DNA from: Streptomyces sp. IMTB 2501
GTDB taxonomy: Bacteria; Actinomycetota; Actinomycetes; Streptomycetales; Streptomycetaceae
Reading direction: 5' to 3'
Assembly: GCF_001953885.1 (NCBI RefSeq)
Contig: NZ_MQUS01000006.1
Span: 186,001-250,000 of the forward strand
DNA length: 64,000 nucleotides
Shown one piece after another: positions 49,514 through 58,706 of the stretch. The translations under genes and the position numbers were made by a program. Every line of letters starts with the position of its first letter. Position 1 is the first letter of the stretch. A model generated the notes under the pieces. That model did not search any database and was not told the DNA's origin. It saw nothing but the letters and a program-made list of their open reading frames with translations.

Positions 49514-49894
49514 GTGCCGGCTGGAACGCTGTACCGCGGCCGGGAAGGAATGTGGTCGTGGGTGGCTCACCGAGTCACCGGTGTCCTCATTTTCTTCTTC
49601 CTGTTCGTTCACGTGCTGGACACCGCTCTCGTGCGTGTCTCCCCCGAGGACTACGACAAGGTCGTAGCCACGTACAAGACGCCGATCGTCGCGCTGCTGG
49701 AGTACGGCCTCGTCGCCGCCATCCTCTTCCACGCGCTCAACGGCCTGCGCGTCATCGCCGTCGACTTCTGGTCGAAGGGCCCGCGCTACCAGAAGCAGAT
49801 GTTCTGGACCGTGATGGGTGTCTGGGTCGTCCTGATGGCCGGCGCGATCTACCCCGTGCTCGGCCACGCCGCTCGTGTCCTGTTCGGGAGCTGA
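49514..49894 (+). CDS. sdhC: Succinate dehydrogenase cytochrome b556 subunit
   Basis: The 126-residue membrane protein has three helices with the SdhC signature GMWSWVAHRVTGVLIFFFLFVHVLD (heme/quinone region) and LFHALNGLRVIAVDF containing a heme-b His. The GTG at 49514 follows GGAGGG at ideal spacing, so the open extension to 49439 is rejected. It anchors the SdhAB flavoprotein and iron-sulfur subunits and passes electrons to menaquinone. It is first gene of sdhCDAB, 5 bp from sdhD. Confidence 0.94.
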   Translation: MPAGTLYRGREGMWSWVAHRVTGVLIFFFLFVHVLDTALVRVSPEDYDKVVATYKTPIVALLEYGLVAAILFHALNGLRVIAVDFWSKGPRYQKQMFWTVMGVWVVLMAGAIYPVLGHAARVLFGS

Positions 49895-49899
49895 CGCAG

Positions 49900-50382
49900 A
49901 TGTCCACGACTGAAACCACCGCAGCCGGCGTCGGCCCCGTCGAGGGCGCCTCGCTCTACGACGTCGACAACCCGGCCCCGCTGATCGAGGCGCCGCGCAA
50001 GCGCACCAAGAAGACCCCGAAGTCGACGCGGGGCAACTTCGAGCTGGCGGCCTGGCTGTTCATGCGCCTGTCCGGCGTCGTGCTGGTCGTTCTGGTCCTC
50101 GGCCACCTGCTGATCCAGCTCGTGCTGGACGGCGGTGTCTCCAAGATCGGCTTCGCCTTCGTGGCCGGCCGCTGGGCGTCCCCGTTCTGGCAGGTCTGGG
50201 ACCTGCTGATGCTGTGGCTCGCGATGCTGCACGGCGCCAACGGCCTGCGCACGGTCATCAACGACTACGCCGAGCGGCCGAACACCCGTCTGTGGCTGAA
50301 GGCTCTGCTCTACACCGCCACGGTGTTCACCATCCTGCTGGGCACGCTGGTGATCTTCACCTTCGACCCGAACATCCGCTAG
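49900..50382 (+). CDS. sdhD: Succinate dehydrogenase hydrophobic membrane anchor subunit
   Basis: The 160-residue protein has a hydrophilic Lys-rich N-terminus (about 1-45) and three membrane helices. Features are AWLFMRLSGVVLVVLVLGHLLIQ (His for heme) and LAMLHGANGLRTVINDYAERP. It forms the membrane domain with SdhC. It starts at ATG 49900, five bases after sdhC, and sdhA follows 19 bp downstream, confirming the operon. Confidence 0.93.
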   Translation: MSTTETTAAGVGPVEGASLYDVDNPAPLIEAPRKRTKKTPKSTRGNFELAAWLFMRLSGVVLVVLVLGHLLIQLVLDGGVSKIGFAFVAGRWASPFWQVWDLLMLWLAMLHGANGLRTVINDYAERPNTRLWLKALLYTATVFTILLGTLVIFTFDPNIR

Positions 50383-50401
50383 GCACGGGGCTGCGAGAAT
50401 C

Positions 50402-52156
50402 ATGAAGATCCACAAGTACGACACCGTCATCGTCGGCGCCGGTGGCGCTGGCATGCGCGCGGCCATCGAGTCGACGAAGCGCAGCCGCACCGCCGTGCTG
50501 ACCAAGCTCTACCCCACCCGCTCCCACACGGGCGCCGCGCAGGGCGGTATGGCCGCCGCGCTCGCCAACGTGGAGGAGGACAACTGGGAGTGGCACACCT
50601 TCGACACGGTCAAGGGCGGTGACTACCTGGTCGACCAGGACGCCGCCGAGATCCTGGCGAAGGAGGCCATCGACGCCGTCCTCGACCTGGAGAAGATGGG
50701 CCTGCCGTTCAACCGGACGCCCGACGGGACGATCGACCAGCGCCGCTTCGGCGGTCACTCCCGCAACCACGGCGAGGCCCCGGTCCGCCGGTCCTGCTAC
50801 GCCGCGGACCGCACCGGCCACATGATCCTCCAGACGCTGTACCAGAACTGCGTCAAGGAGGGCGTGGAGTTCTTCAACGAGTTCTACGTCCTGGACCAGC
50901 TGATCACCGAGGTCGACGGGGTCAAGCGCTCCGCCGGTGTGGTCGCCTACGAGCTGGCCACCGGTGAGATCCACGTCTTCCAGGCGAAGGCGGTCATCTA
51001 CGCCTCCGGCGGCACCGGCAAGTTCTTCAAGGTGACCTCCAACGCGCACACCCTGACGGGTGACGGCCAGGCGGCCTGCTACCGCCGCGGTCTGCCGCTG
51101 GAGGACATGGAGTTCTTCCAGTTCCACCCGACCGGCATCTGGCGCATGGGCATCCTGCTGACGGAGGGCGCCCGCGGTGAGGGCGGCATCCTCCGCAACA
51201 AGGACGGCGAGCGCTTCATGGAGAAGTACGCGCCGGTCATGAAGGACCTCGCGTCCCGTGACGTGGTCTCCCGCTCCATCTACACGGAGATCCGCGAGGG
51301 CCGCGGCTGTGGTCCCGAGGGCGACCACGTCTACCTGGACCTGACCCACCTGCCGCCGGAGCAGCTGGACGCCAAGCTGCCGGACATCACCGAGTTCGCG
51401 CGGACCTACCTCGGTATCGAGCCGTACACGGACCCGATCCCGATCCAGCCGACCGCGCACTACGCGATGGGCGGCATCCCGACCAACGTCGAGGGTGAGG
51501 TCCTGTCGGACAACACCACCGTCGTCCCGGGCCTGTACGCGGCCGGTGAGGTCGCCTGTGTGTCGGTGCACGGCGCCAACCGCCTGGGCACCAACTCGCT
51601 GCTGGACATCAACGTCTTCGGCCGGCGCGCGGGCATCGCCGCCGCCGAGTACGCGCACACGGCGGACTTCGTCGAGCTGCCGGAGAACCCGGAGTCCCTC
51701 GTCGTCGAGCAGATCGAGCGGCTGCGCGAGTTCACCGGCAACGAGCGGGTGGCCACGCTCCGCAAGGAGCTGCAGGAGACCATGGACGCCAACGTCATGG
51801 TGTTCCGCACCGAGCAGACGATCAAGACGGCCGTCGAGAAGATCGCCGAGCTGCGCGAGCGCTACAAGAACGTGGCGATCCAGGACAAGGGCAAGCGGTT
51901 CAACACGGACCTGCTGGAGGCCATCGAGCTGGGCAACCTGCTTGAGCTGGCCGAGGTCATGGCCGTCTCCGCCCTGGCCCGCAAGGAGTCCCGCGGCGGT
52001 CACTACCGCGAGGACTACCCGAACCGCGACGACGTCAACTTCATGCGCCACACCATGGCGTACCGCGAGGTGGGCGACGACGGCGCCGAGTCCATCCGTC
52101 TCGACTACAAGCCGGTCGTCCAGACCCGCTACCAGCCGATGGAGCGTAAGTACTGA
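50402..52156 (+). CDS. sdhA: Succinate dehydrogenase flavoprotein subunit
   Basis: The 584-residue protein has the FAD-binding VIVGAGGAGMRAAIES, the covalent-flavin His context in TRSHTGAAQGGMAAAL, and the substrate region GGHSRNHGEAPVRRSCYA. FHPTGIWRMGILLTEGARGEGG and HGANRLGTNSLLDINVFG follow. It oxidises succinate to fumarate at the inner face of the membrane and passes electrons to SdhB. The stop codon overlaps the sdhB start (TGATG). The length is normal for type I SdhA. Confidence 0.97.
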   Translation: MKIHKYDTVIVGAGGAGMRAAIESTKRSRTAVLTKLYPTRSHTGAAQGGMAAALANVEEDNWEWHTFDTVKGGDYLVDQDAAEILAKEAIDAVLDLEKMGLPFNRTPDGTIDQRRFGGHSRNHGEAPVRRSCYAADRTGHMILQTLYQNCVKEGVEFFNEFYVLDQLITEVDGVKRSAGVVAYELATGEIHVFQAKAVIYASGGTGKFFKVTSNAHTLTGDGQAACYRRGLPLEDMEFFQFHPTGIWRMGILLTEGARGEGGILRNKDGERFMEKYAPVMKDLASRDVVSRSIYTEIREGRGCGPEGDHVYLDLTHLPPEQLDAKLPDITEFARTYLGIEPYTDPIPIQPTAHYAMGGIPTNVEGEVLSDNTTVVPGLYAAGEVACVSVHGANRLGTNSLLDINVFGRRAGIAAAEYAHTADFVELPENPESLVVEQIERLREFTGNERVATLRKELQETMDANVMVFRTEQTIKTAVEKIAELRERYKNVAIQDKGKRFNTDLLEAIELGNLLELAEVMAVSALARKESRGGHYREDYPNRDDVNFMRHTMAYREVGDDGAESIRLDYKPVVQTRYQPMERKY

Positions 52157-52920
52157 TGGCTACCCCCGTTCTGGACAAGGTGGAGGCGGAGGCCGCGGCC
52201 TCCTCGCACCTGATCACGGTCACCTTCCGGATCCGCCGGTTCAACCCGGAGGTCTCCGCCGAGGCGGACTGGGAAGACTTCCAGCTGGAGATCGACCCGA
52301 AGGAGCGTGTCCTCGACGGCCTCCACAAGATCAAGTGGGACGTCGACGGCACCCTCACCTTCCGCCGCTCGTGCGCGCACGGAATCTGCGGCTCGGACGC
52401 TATGCGGATCAACGGCAAGAACCGCCTTGCCTGCAAGACGCTGATCAAGGACATCAACCCCGAGAAGCCGATCACGGTCGAGCCCATCAAGGGCCTGACG
52501 GTCCTGAAGGACCTGGTCGTGGACATGGAGCCGTTCTTCCAGGCGTACCGGGACGTCATGCCGTTCCTGGTCACCAAGGACACGAACGAGCCGACCCGCG
52601 AGCGGCTGCAGTCCGCCGAGGACCGTGAGCGCTTCGACGACACGACGAAGTGCATCCTCTGCGCGGCCTGCACCTCCTCCTGCCCGGTGTTCTGGAACGA
52701 CGGCCAGTACTTCGGTCCGGCCGCGATCGTGAACGCCCACCGCTTCATCTTCGACAGCCGCGACGAGGCGGGCGAGCAGCGCCTGGAGATCCTCAACGAC
52801 CGTGACGGCGTGTGGCGTTGCCGTACGACCTTCAACTGCACGGACGCCTGCCCGCGCGGTATCGAGGTCACCAAGGCGATCCAGGAAGTGAAGCGCGCGC
52901 TGATCACCCGGCGTTACTGA
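52156..52920 (+). CDS. sdhB: Succinate dehydrogenase iron-sulfur subunit
   Basis: The 254-residue protein carries three clusters. 2Fe-2S ligands are in CAHGICGSDAMRINGKNRLAC, the 4Fe-4S site in CILCAACTSSCP, and the 3Fe-4S plus remaining ligand in CRTTFNCTDACPRGI. It relays electrons from SdhA to the quinone in SdhCD. It starts one base into the sdhA stop. A perfect 18-bp hairpin with a T5 run 35 bases downstream ends the operon. Confidence 0.97.
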   Translation: MATPVLDKVEAEAAASSHLITVTFRIRRFNPEVSAEADWEDFQLEIDPKERVLDGLHKIKWDVDGTLTFRRSCAHGICGSDAMRINGKNRLACKTLIKDINPEKPITVEPIKGLTVLKDLVVDMEPFFQAYRDVMPFLVTKDTNEPTRERLQSAEDRERFDDTTKCILCAACTSSCPVFWNDGQYFGPAAIVNAHRFIFDSRDEAGEQRLEILNDRDGVWRCRTTFNCTDACPRGIEVTKAIQEVKRALITRRY

Positions 52921-52955
52921 TCTTCACGGGATCTTCACTGATTCCATCGGTCCTC

Positions 52956-53006
52956 CCCAAGGGGCCTGCTTCCGCTCCTCCGGAAGCAGGCCCCTTGGGC
53001 GTTTTT
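52956..53006 (+). terminator. Rho-independent terminator of sdhCDAB
   Basis: CCCAAGGGGCCTGCTTCC and its exact complement flank an 8-base loop, followed by CGTTTTT. The 18-bp perfect stem plus T5 run makes this the clearest intrinsic terminator in the window. Confidence 0.93.
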
Positions 53007-53064
53007 GCCGGGTTTCGCCACGCTGTTGACGGGTTCCGCTGCCCAGCGGTTCTAATCTGACGAC

Positions 53065-53475
53065 ATGTCAGACGATGAGTCGTACGAACTGCTCGGTTTC
53101 GACAACGTGCTGCTCCCCGTCGGCGACCTCGGCGAGGCCCTCGAATTCTACGAGCGGGCCGGATTCACCGTGGGGTTCCGGTTCGACGAGGCCGGGATCG
53201 CACAGCTGAAGGTCGGCGGGGAGACACCCGGGATCCTGCTGCGCGCCGAGCTGGCGCTCGGGCACCGCATGCCGCCGTGGCACTCGCCGCACATCTGGCT
53301 GGAGGTGCCGGACGCACGGGCCGCGGCGCGGGAGCTGGCCGACGCCGGCATCACGCCGCTGGACGAGGTGTTCCAGGAGGCCACCGGCTGGACGGTGGAG
53401 TTCGCCGACCCCTGGGGCAACATCCTCGGCTTCACGGACTACACCAAGCGCCGCGAGCTGGGCCGCAGGGGCTGA
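53065..53475 (+). CDS. VOC family (glyoxalase-like) protein
   Basis: The 136-residue protein has two beta-alpha-beta-beta-beta modules: FDNVLLPVGDLGEALEFYERAGFTVGFRF and SPHIWLEVPDARAAARELADAGI, ending with GWTVEFADPWGNILGFTDY. These fit VOC dioxygenase/resistance-type folds, with a possible metal His and terminal Glu in VEFADPWGN. Substrate and reaction are unknown. The single gene follows the sdh terminator. Confidence 0.85.
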   Translation: MSDDESYELLGFDNVLLPVGDLGEALEFYERAGFTVGFRFDEAGIAQLKVGGETPGILLRAELALGHRMPPWHSPHIWLEVPDARAAARELADAGITPLDEVFQEATGWTVEFADPWGNILGFTDYTKRRELGRRG

Positions 53476-53489
53476 CGAGGACCGGGCAG

Positions 53490-53565
53490 CGCCCCGAAGG
53501 GGCACGGGGCTGTATCGATGTGCGGCTCCGCCGCGCGGGCTCGGCCGGCCACGACGGACCCGCAG
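53490..53565 (+). repeat. Dispersed Streptomyces intergenic repeat, copy C
   Basis: It includes CGCCCCGAAGGGGCACGGGG, GTGCGGCTCCGCCGCG and CACGACGGACCCGCAG. It lies between the VOC and TetR genes and aligns to copies B and D. The first part forms a CCCC-GAA-GGGG hairpin that could end VOC transcription. Confidence 0.6.
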
Positions 53566-53617
53566 ACGACCGACGGCCCGTCATGGCACCCCCGGCGGAG
53601 CGCTTAGGCTCTGTGGC

Positions 53618-54400
53618 GTGCCCGCGAACAACCACGGTCCCGAGGCGGCCGGTCCCCCCAGCAGCAAGTCCGAGCAGACCCGCGCGCTGATCCTGGAGAC
53701 CGCGATGCGGTTGTTCCAGGAGCGCGGGTACGACAAGACCACGATGCGGGCCATCGCCAAGGAGGCGGGCGTCTCCGTCGGCAACGCCTACTACTACTTC
53801 GAGGGCAAGGAACACCTGATCCAGGGCTTCTACGACCGGATCGCCGCCGAGCACCAGGCGGCGGTCCGCGAGGTGCTGGACCGGGAGACCGACCTGGAGG
53901 CGCGGCTGGCGGGCGTGCTGACCGTCTGGCTCGACATCGCCCGCCCCTACCACGAGTTCGCCGTGCAGTTCTTCAAGAACGCCGCCGATCCCGACAGCCC
54001 GCTCAGCCCGTTCTCGCCGGAGAGCGAGCACGCCCGCGAGCAGGCCATCGCCGTCCACCGGCAGGTGCTGGCCGGTTCCAAGTCCAAGGTCGCCCCCGAA
54101 CTGCGGGACATTCTCCCGGAGTTGATGTGGCTCGCCCAGATGGGACTGGTCCTGTACTGGATCTTCGACCGCACGGAGGACCGGGAACGCAGCTACCGCC
54201 TGGCCCGCCGCGGCGCCCGGCTGACCGCCCGCGGCGTGGCGCTCGCCCGCTTCCGCGTTCTGCGCCCCCTGGTCCTGGAGATCCATGAACTGTTCACGGA
54301 CTTCCTGCCCGGCATGACGAAGGCACTGCCGGATCCGCGGACCAGGAGGACCACGGAGACCGAGGGGCGCGGAGAGAAGACCGACGAGCAGGCCGGCTGA
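53618..54400 (+). CDS. TetR/AcrR family transcriptional regulator
   Basis: The 260-residue protein starts at GTG 53618. The HTH (about residues 20-68) includes RALILETAMRLFQERGYDKTTMRAIAKEAGVSVGNAYYYF. The C-terminal ligand/dimer domain begins GKEHLIQGFYDRIAAEHQAAV. Its C-terminal 25 residues are a charged disordered tail. It is convergent with the peptide-binding protein gene (zero gap at 54400/54401). The target genes are unknown. Confidence 0.9.
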   Translation: MPANNHGPEAAGPPSSKSEQTRALILETAMRLFQERGYDKTTMRAIAKEAGVSVGNAYYYFEGKEHLIQGFYDRIAAEHQAAVREVLDRETDLEARLAGVLTVWLDIARPYHEFAVQFFKNAADPDSPLSPFSPESEHAREQAIAVHRQVLAGSKSKVAPELRDILPELMWLAQMGLVLYWIFDRTEDRERSYRLARRGARLTARGVALARFRVLRPLVLEIHELFTDFLPGMTKALPDPRTRRTTETEGRGEKTDEQAG

Positions 54401-55960
54401 TCAGATCCACTGCAGACGCCACAGGCGGAAGACGCCCGTGCCGTCGTCCAGGTACTGGCCGCCGCCCACGTCCTCGGTGCTGACCACGTACTCCTTGCGC
54501 TGCCACAGCGGGATCAGCGGGACGTCCTGGGCGACGTCCGTCTGGATGCCCCTGAAGTCGTTCGCGGCCCGGCTGCGGTCGGCGTACTGCTGGCTGTCCA
54601 GGATGAGATGGTCGACCAGCTTGTTGCTGTACCCGGTGCTCATCGTGGAGCCGGTGCCGACGAGCGCGGCGCCGAAGGTGTCCGGGTCGGGATAGTCGGC
54701 GACCCAGCCGACGGCCCAGGCGTCCATCTTCCCCGCGGCCCAGCGCTTCTGGAAGTCGGTCCACTCGTACCCCTGGACGTCCACCTTGAACAGGCCGCCC
54801 GCCTCCAGCTGCTGCTTCAGCGCCGCGGCCTCCTCCTTGCCCGCGCCCCGGCCGATGCCGTAGCCGAAGGTGAAGCGCACCGGCAGGCTCACCCCGGCCT
54901 CGGTGAGCAGCGCGCGGGCCTTGCTGAGGCGCTGCGTCGGGTAGCTGTCGAAGAACGAGGTGGTGTGGCCGGTGATGCCGGTCGGGATCAGCGAGTACAG
55001 CGGGTTGACCGTGCCCTGGTAGACCGTCGCGGCCAGCTCCTCGCGGTTGACCAGCCAGGCCAGCGCGCGGCGCACCCGCACGTCGTGCAGCGGGGAACTC
55101 GCGCGGGTGTTGAGGTACAGGTTGCGGGTCTCGGCGCTGTCGGACTCGGTGACGCGCTGCTTGGGGTCGCTCGGGTTCAGCTGGGACAGCACACCCGGCG
55201 ACAGGGTCCGGGTGGCGACGTCGATCTGCTGGTCCTTCCAGGCGCTGTCGAGCTTCGCGGAGTCGGTGTAGTAGCGCAGCTCGATCGGGCGGCCGATGCC
55301 GCCGAGATAGCCCTGGTAGCGCTTGTTCGGGGCGAGTTCGGCCTGCTGGTCCTTGGTGTACGACGTCAGCGTGTACGGGCCGGTGCCGTCGACGGCGGTG
55401 CCGGTGCGCAGGGAGCCCGCCGGGTAGGTGTCCTTGTCCACGATCGACCCGGCACCGGTGGCGACCTTCAGCGGGAAGGTGGCGTCCGAGGACGACAGAT
55501 GGAAGGTGACGGTCGTCGCGTTGTCGGCGGTCACCGAGGCGAGCGTGGCGAACAGCGACGCGGGCCCCACATCGGAGTTGATCTTCTTGACCCGGTCGAA
55601 GGAGTACTTCACGTCCTCGGCCGTCATCGCGCGCCCGCTCGGGAAGGTGATCCCGGAGCGCAGTGTGCACTGGTAGGTCCGCAGACCGCTGCCCTGGAAG
55701 GCACAGCTCTTCGCGGCGTCCGGTACCGGCGCGACACCGCCCGGCTCGAACGTCAGCAGCGACTGGAAGACGTTGCTGAACAGCGCCCAGGAACCGGCGT
55801 CGTAGGCACCGGCCGGGTCGAGGTCCGTGACGGCGTCCGTCGTACCGACCGTGATGGTCTTGTTCTTGTCCTCCTGCGACGGCAGCAGCTGCCAGCCGCC
55901 GATTCCCACGACCGCGACTACGAGCAGCGTCACGAGAATGCGCATGCGAAGAGATCGCAT
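54401..55960 (-). CDS. ABC transporter substrate-binding protein, family 5 (peptide/oligopeptide type)
   Basis: The 519-residue protein starts at ATG 55960 behind GGAGGG. An N-terminal hydrophobic segment (RMRILVTLLVVAVVGIGGW) follows, but there is no lipobox Cys, so it is a signal anchor or cleaved peptide. SBP family 5 features include ITFPSGRAMTAEDVKYSFDRVK (about 115-135), DGTGPYTLTSYTKDQQAELAPNKRYQGY and VRRALAWLVNREELAATVYQG. No permease or ATPase genes flank it, so it must serve an unlinked transporter or act alone. Membrane anchoring rather than lipidation is unusual. Confidence 0.88.
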   Translation of the reverse strand: MRSLRMRILVTLLVVAVVGIGGWQLLPSQEDKNKTITVGTTDAVTDLDPAGAYDAGSWALFSNVFQSLLTFEPGGVAPVPDAAKSCAFQGSGLRTYQCTLRSGITFPSGRAMTAEDVKYSFDRVKKINSDVGPASLFATLASVTADNATTVTFHLSSSDATFPLKVATGAGSIVDKDTYPAGSLRTGTAVDGTGPYTLTSYTKDQQAELAPNKRYQGYLGGIGRPIELRYYTDSAKLDSAWKDQQIDVATRTLSPGVLSQLNPSDPKQRVTESDSAETRNLYLNTRASSPLHDVRVRRALAWLVNREELAATVYQGTVNPLYSLIPTGITGHTTSFFDSYPTQRLSKARALLTEAGVSLPVRFTFGYGIGRGAGKEEAAALKQQLEAGGLFKVDVQGYEWTDFQKRWAAGKMDAWAVGWVADYPDPDTFGAALVGTGSTMSTGYSNKLVDHLILDSQQYADRSRAANDFRGIQTDVAQDVPLIPLWQRKEYVVSTEDVGGGQYLDDGTGVFRLWRLQWI

Positions 55961-56185
55961 GGTGGTGCCCTCCCCAGGCCCCTTCGAAGGCCCTACCCCT
56001 GGCCAGCACTGTTTCGCCACTCCCCTAGTGGCGCGGCTCACCTAATCACACCTGTTTCAGCCGGGGGAAGGGCTTTCTGAACCAGATGTGCAAGAACTTA
56101 CCGAGGCGCTGTTTCCGCCGGGTTTCACAGCGCCTTCACAGGCGTGGGAGCGGTTCCCCGCACGGCGTGGGAGGGGTTCGCGTCT

Positions 56186-56425
56186 CTATGACGTCCGGCG
56201 CAGTGCGCGCAGTCCGCGCAACCCGATGCCCCCGATGACCGTCCCCAATACGAAGGAAACGACCGCCAGCAGCAGGTGGACCCAGAAGTACGCGGTCGGG
56301 TGACCGCGGTCGAAGGCGAGCCCGCTGCTGTCCTTGACGAGATTCTTGACGAAAGTGACCCAGATGACCCAGCTCCACACCCCGAAGGCGAGCAGGAACC
56401 AGGAGACGGGGCGGCTGAGCTTCAT
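56186..56425 (-). CDS. SCO4848 family small membrane protein
   Basis: The 79-residue protein has two hydrophobic helices (SWFLLAFGVWSWVIWVTFVKNLV and YFWVHLLLAVVSFVLGTVIGGIGLRGLR) joined by a polar loop, SSGLAFDRGHPTA. It matches the conserved actinobacterial family named after S. coelicolor SCO4848. Function is unknown. It is divergent from the D,D-carboxypeptidase gene by 91 bp, the arrangement also remembered in S. coelicolor, which suggests a link to cell-wall metabolism. Confidence 0.85.
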   Translation of the reverse strand: MKLSRPVSWFLLAFGVWSWVIWVTFVKNLVKDSSGLAFDRGHPTAYFWVHLLLAVVSFVLGTVIGGIGLRGLRALRRTS

Positions 56426-56516
56426 GGGGCCAGTATCGCCGTACCGTGTCCGGTTCCGTGTCGGGGGTGGGGTCGAAGACGGGACTTCACGGTCTGCGAC
56501 GGGTACGTTCTCGACC

Positions 56517-57731
56517 GTGCCCGCACCGAAGCAGACCCGCCGGCGATCCCTGCTGGTCACCTCCGCCACACTGCTGTCCCTGTCCGCCACCGCGCCCGCC
56601 GCGCTCGCCGCCCCGACCCCCTCGACGGGGGCCACGGCCACACCCCCGGTCCGTATGTCGACCGTGGGTGGCGAACGGCTCGGGCAGCCCGGCACCCAGG
56701 TCAATCTCGCCCCGGGTGTGCCCGTCATCCCCAAGGACGTCACCGCTCGCTCCTGGATCGTCACCGACGCCGAGTCCGGCGACGTGCTCGCCGCGCACAA
56801 CGCGCACTGGCAGCTGCCGCCCGCGAGCACGCTGAAGATGCTGTTCGCGGACACCCTGCTGCCCCGGTTCCCGAAGACCATGGAGCACAAGGTGGCGCCG
56901 TCCGACCTCGCGGGCATGGGCGAGGGCTCCAGCGTGGTCGGGATAAAGGAGGGCCGCACCTACAACGTCCACGACCTGTGGCTCGGCGTCTTCCTGCGCT
57001 CCGGCAACGACGCCGTGCACGTGCTGTCCGCGATGAACGACGGCGTCGAGCAGACCGTCAAGGACATGCAGAACCATGCCGACGAACTCCAGGCGCGGGA
57101 CACCCATGTGATCTCGCCCGACGGCTACGACGAACCGGGGCAGCTGTCGTCGGCGTACGACCTGACCCTGATCGCCCGCTCCGGGCTGCAGAAGAAGGAC
57201 TTCCGCGACTACTGCTCGACCGTCCACGCCAAGTTCGGGGACAACGAGATCCGCAACACCAACCGGCTGCTGAGCGGTGACGCCGACGTGCCCGTCTACC
57301 AGGGCATCGCGGGCGTGAAGAACGGCAACACCACCAACGCGGGCGCCACGTTCACCGGTGTCGCCGAGCGGAACGGCAGGGTGCTGCTGGTCACGGTGAT
57401 GAATCCGGAGAAGCACGAGCACAACGAGGTCTACAAGGAGACGGCCAAGCTGTTCGACTGGGGCTTCTCGGCGGCCGGCAAGGTCAATCCGGTGGGCGAG
57501 CTGGTGCCGCCGAAGAGCGCCCTGCCGAGCCCCAGCGCCTCTGCCGGTCAGTCCGCGGGGACCCACGGGTCCGGTTCCAGGCCGGTGGCCGGTGACACCA
57601 CCGGGTCGGGCGGCGTCGGCATCGCCGCGGCCATCGCGGGCGGGGTGCTGGTGCTGCTCGCGGGCGCGGCGTTCCTGATCAATCGCCGCTGGCCGCTGCC
57701 GGATCTGATGCGCCGTCGGCCGCGCCCCTGA
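56517..57731 (+). CDS. D-alanyl-D-alanine carboxypeptidase (penicillin-binding protein, S11)
   Basis: The 404-residue protein starts at GTG 56517 with a signal peptide (SLLVTSATLLSLSATAPAALAA). The active-site triad motifs are STLK (PPASTLKMLF, about residue 104), SGN (LRSGNDAVH) and KNG (GVKNGNTTNAGATF, the actinobacterial variant of KTG). A Pro/Ser linker and a C-terminal membrane helix (VGIAAAIAGGVLVLLAGAAFLI) with basic tail anchor it outside the cell. It trims the terminal D-Ala of peptidoglycan stems. The last 53 bases overlap the YihY gene on the other strand. Confidence 0.94.
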   Translation: MPAPKQTRRRSLLVTSATLLSLSATAPAALAAPTPSTGATATPPVRMSTVGGERLGQPGTQVNLAPGVPVIPKDVTARSWIVTDAESGDVLAAHNAHWQLPPASTLKMLFADTLLPRFPKTMEHKVAPSDLAGMGEGSSVVGIKEGRTYNVHDLWLGVFLRSGNDAVHVLSAMNDGVEQTVKDMQNHADELQARDTHVISPDGYDEPGQLSSAYDLTLIARSGLQKKDFRDYCSTVHAKFGDNEIRNTNRLLSGDADVPVYQGIAGVKNGNTTNAGATFTGVAERNGRVLLVTVMNPEKHEHNEVYKETAKLFDWGFSAAGKVNPVGELVPPKSALPSPSASAGQSAGTHGSGSRPVAGDTTGSGGVGIAAAIAGGVLVLLAGAAFLINRRWPLPDLMRRRPRP

Positions 57732-58590
57732 GGCCGTTCCCGCCGTTCTGCGTCGCCGTCCAGGCGGCGCAGAACAGGACCAGTTTCGCGGTGAAGTTGA
57801 TCCACAGCAGCAGTGCGACGGGGACGCCGAACGCGCCGTACATGCTCTTCGCGGCGATCCCCTGGATATAGCCGCTGAGCAGCAGCTTGAGCAGTTCGAA
57901 GCCGACCGCGCCGAGCAGTGCGGCCACCACCAGGAGGCGGCGCGGCGGCTCGACCCCGGGCAGCAGGGTCAGGACGTAGAGCAGGACCAGGAAGTCGGCG
58001 AGCACGGCGACGGCGAACGCGGCGATCCGCAGCAGCACACTGCCCCAGCCGTACGCGGCCAGGCCGAGATGACGCGAGACCAGGCCGACGGCGGCCGAGG
58101 CGAACGTGGACGCGGCGAGCGTGACGAGCAGGGCCCCGCCGAGGCCGAGGAGGACGCCGGCGTCCTTGGCCTTGGCCACCAACGGGTTCTGCTGCTGGTC
58201 CGGCAGCTCCCACACCGCGCGCAGACAGTCCCGCATCTGACCGACCCAGCCGATGCCGGTGAACAGCAGCAGGGCGCCCGCGATGACGCCGACGGTGCCG
58301 GCGTTGTGGACGAGCGAGGTGAGGTCCAGCTGGGTGGAGACGACGCCGGGGAACTGCTCGGCGATCTTGAGCTCCACCGTCTTCTGCCGGGCCGGGCTGA
58401 GCGCGGCGGCGCTGACGGCGGCGACCAGGGTCAGCAGCGGGAACAGCGCCACGAAGCTGATGAACGTCATCGCCGCGGCCAGTCGCGCCCACTTCACCCG
58501 GTCCAGCCGTTCGTAGGAGTGCCACGCGTGCGTCTCCATCAGCCAGGCGACGAGCGGCCCGATGCCGGGAAGTCTCTTCAGCCAGTCCAT
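57679..58590 (-). CDS. YihY/BrkB family membrane protein
   Basis: The 303-residue protein has six membrane helices of the YihY family, including AAAMTFISFVALFPLLTLVAAVS near the N-terminus, AKSMYGAFGVPVALLLWINFTAKLVLFCAAW near the C-terminus and LLLFTGIGWVGQMRDCLRAVW between. The family was once called RNase BN but has no established activity. It is convergent with the D,D-carboxypeptidase, overlapping it by 53 bp. Confidence 0.9.
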   Translation of the reverse strand: MDWLKRLPGIGPLVAWLMETHAWHSYERLDRVKWARLAAAMTFISFVALFPLLTLVAAVSAAALSPARQKTVELKIAEQFPGVVSTQLDLTSLVHNAGTVGVIAGALLLFTGIGWVGQMRDCLRAVWELPDQQQNPLVAKAKDAGVLLGLGGALLVTLAASTFASAAVGLVSRHLGLAAYGWGSVLLRIAAFAVAVLADFLVLLYVLTLLPGVEPPRRLLVVAALLGAVGFELLKLLLSGYIQGIAAKSMYGAFGVPVALLLWINFTAKLVLFCAAWTATQNGGNGLRGAADGASDPAAASGD

Positions 58591-58706
58591 GATCCGTTCC
58601 TGCCCCCGACGGCACGCTCGTATGACATCCCACTAATCACCCATTGTGTGGAGCGGGCGAATGTTCAGTAACTAACCACTCATATCAGGACGATACGGTC
58701 ACCGAC

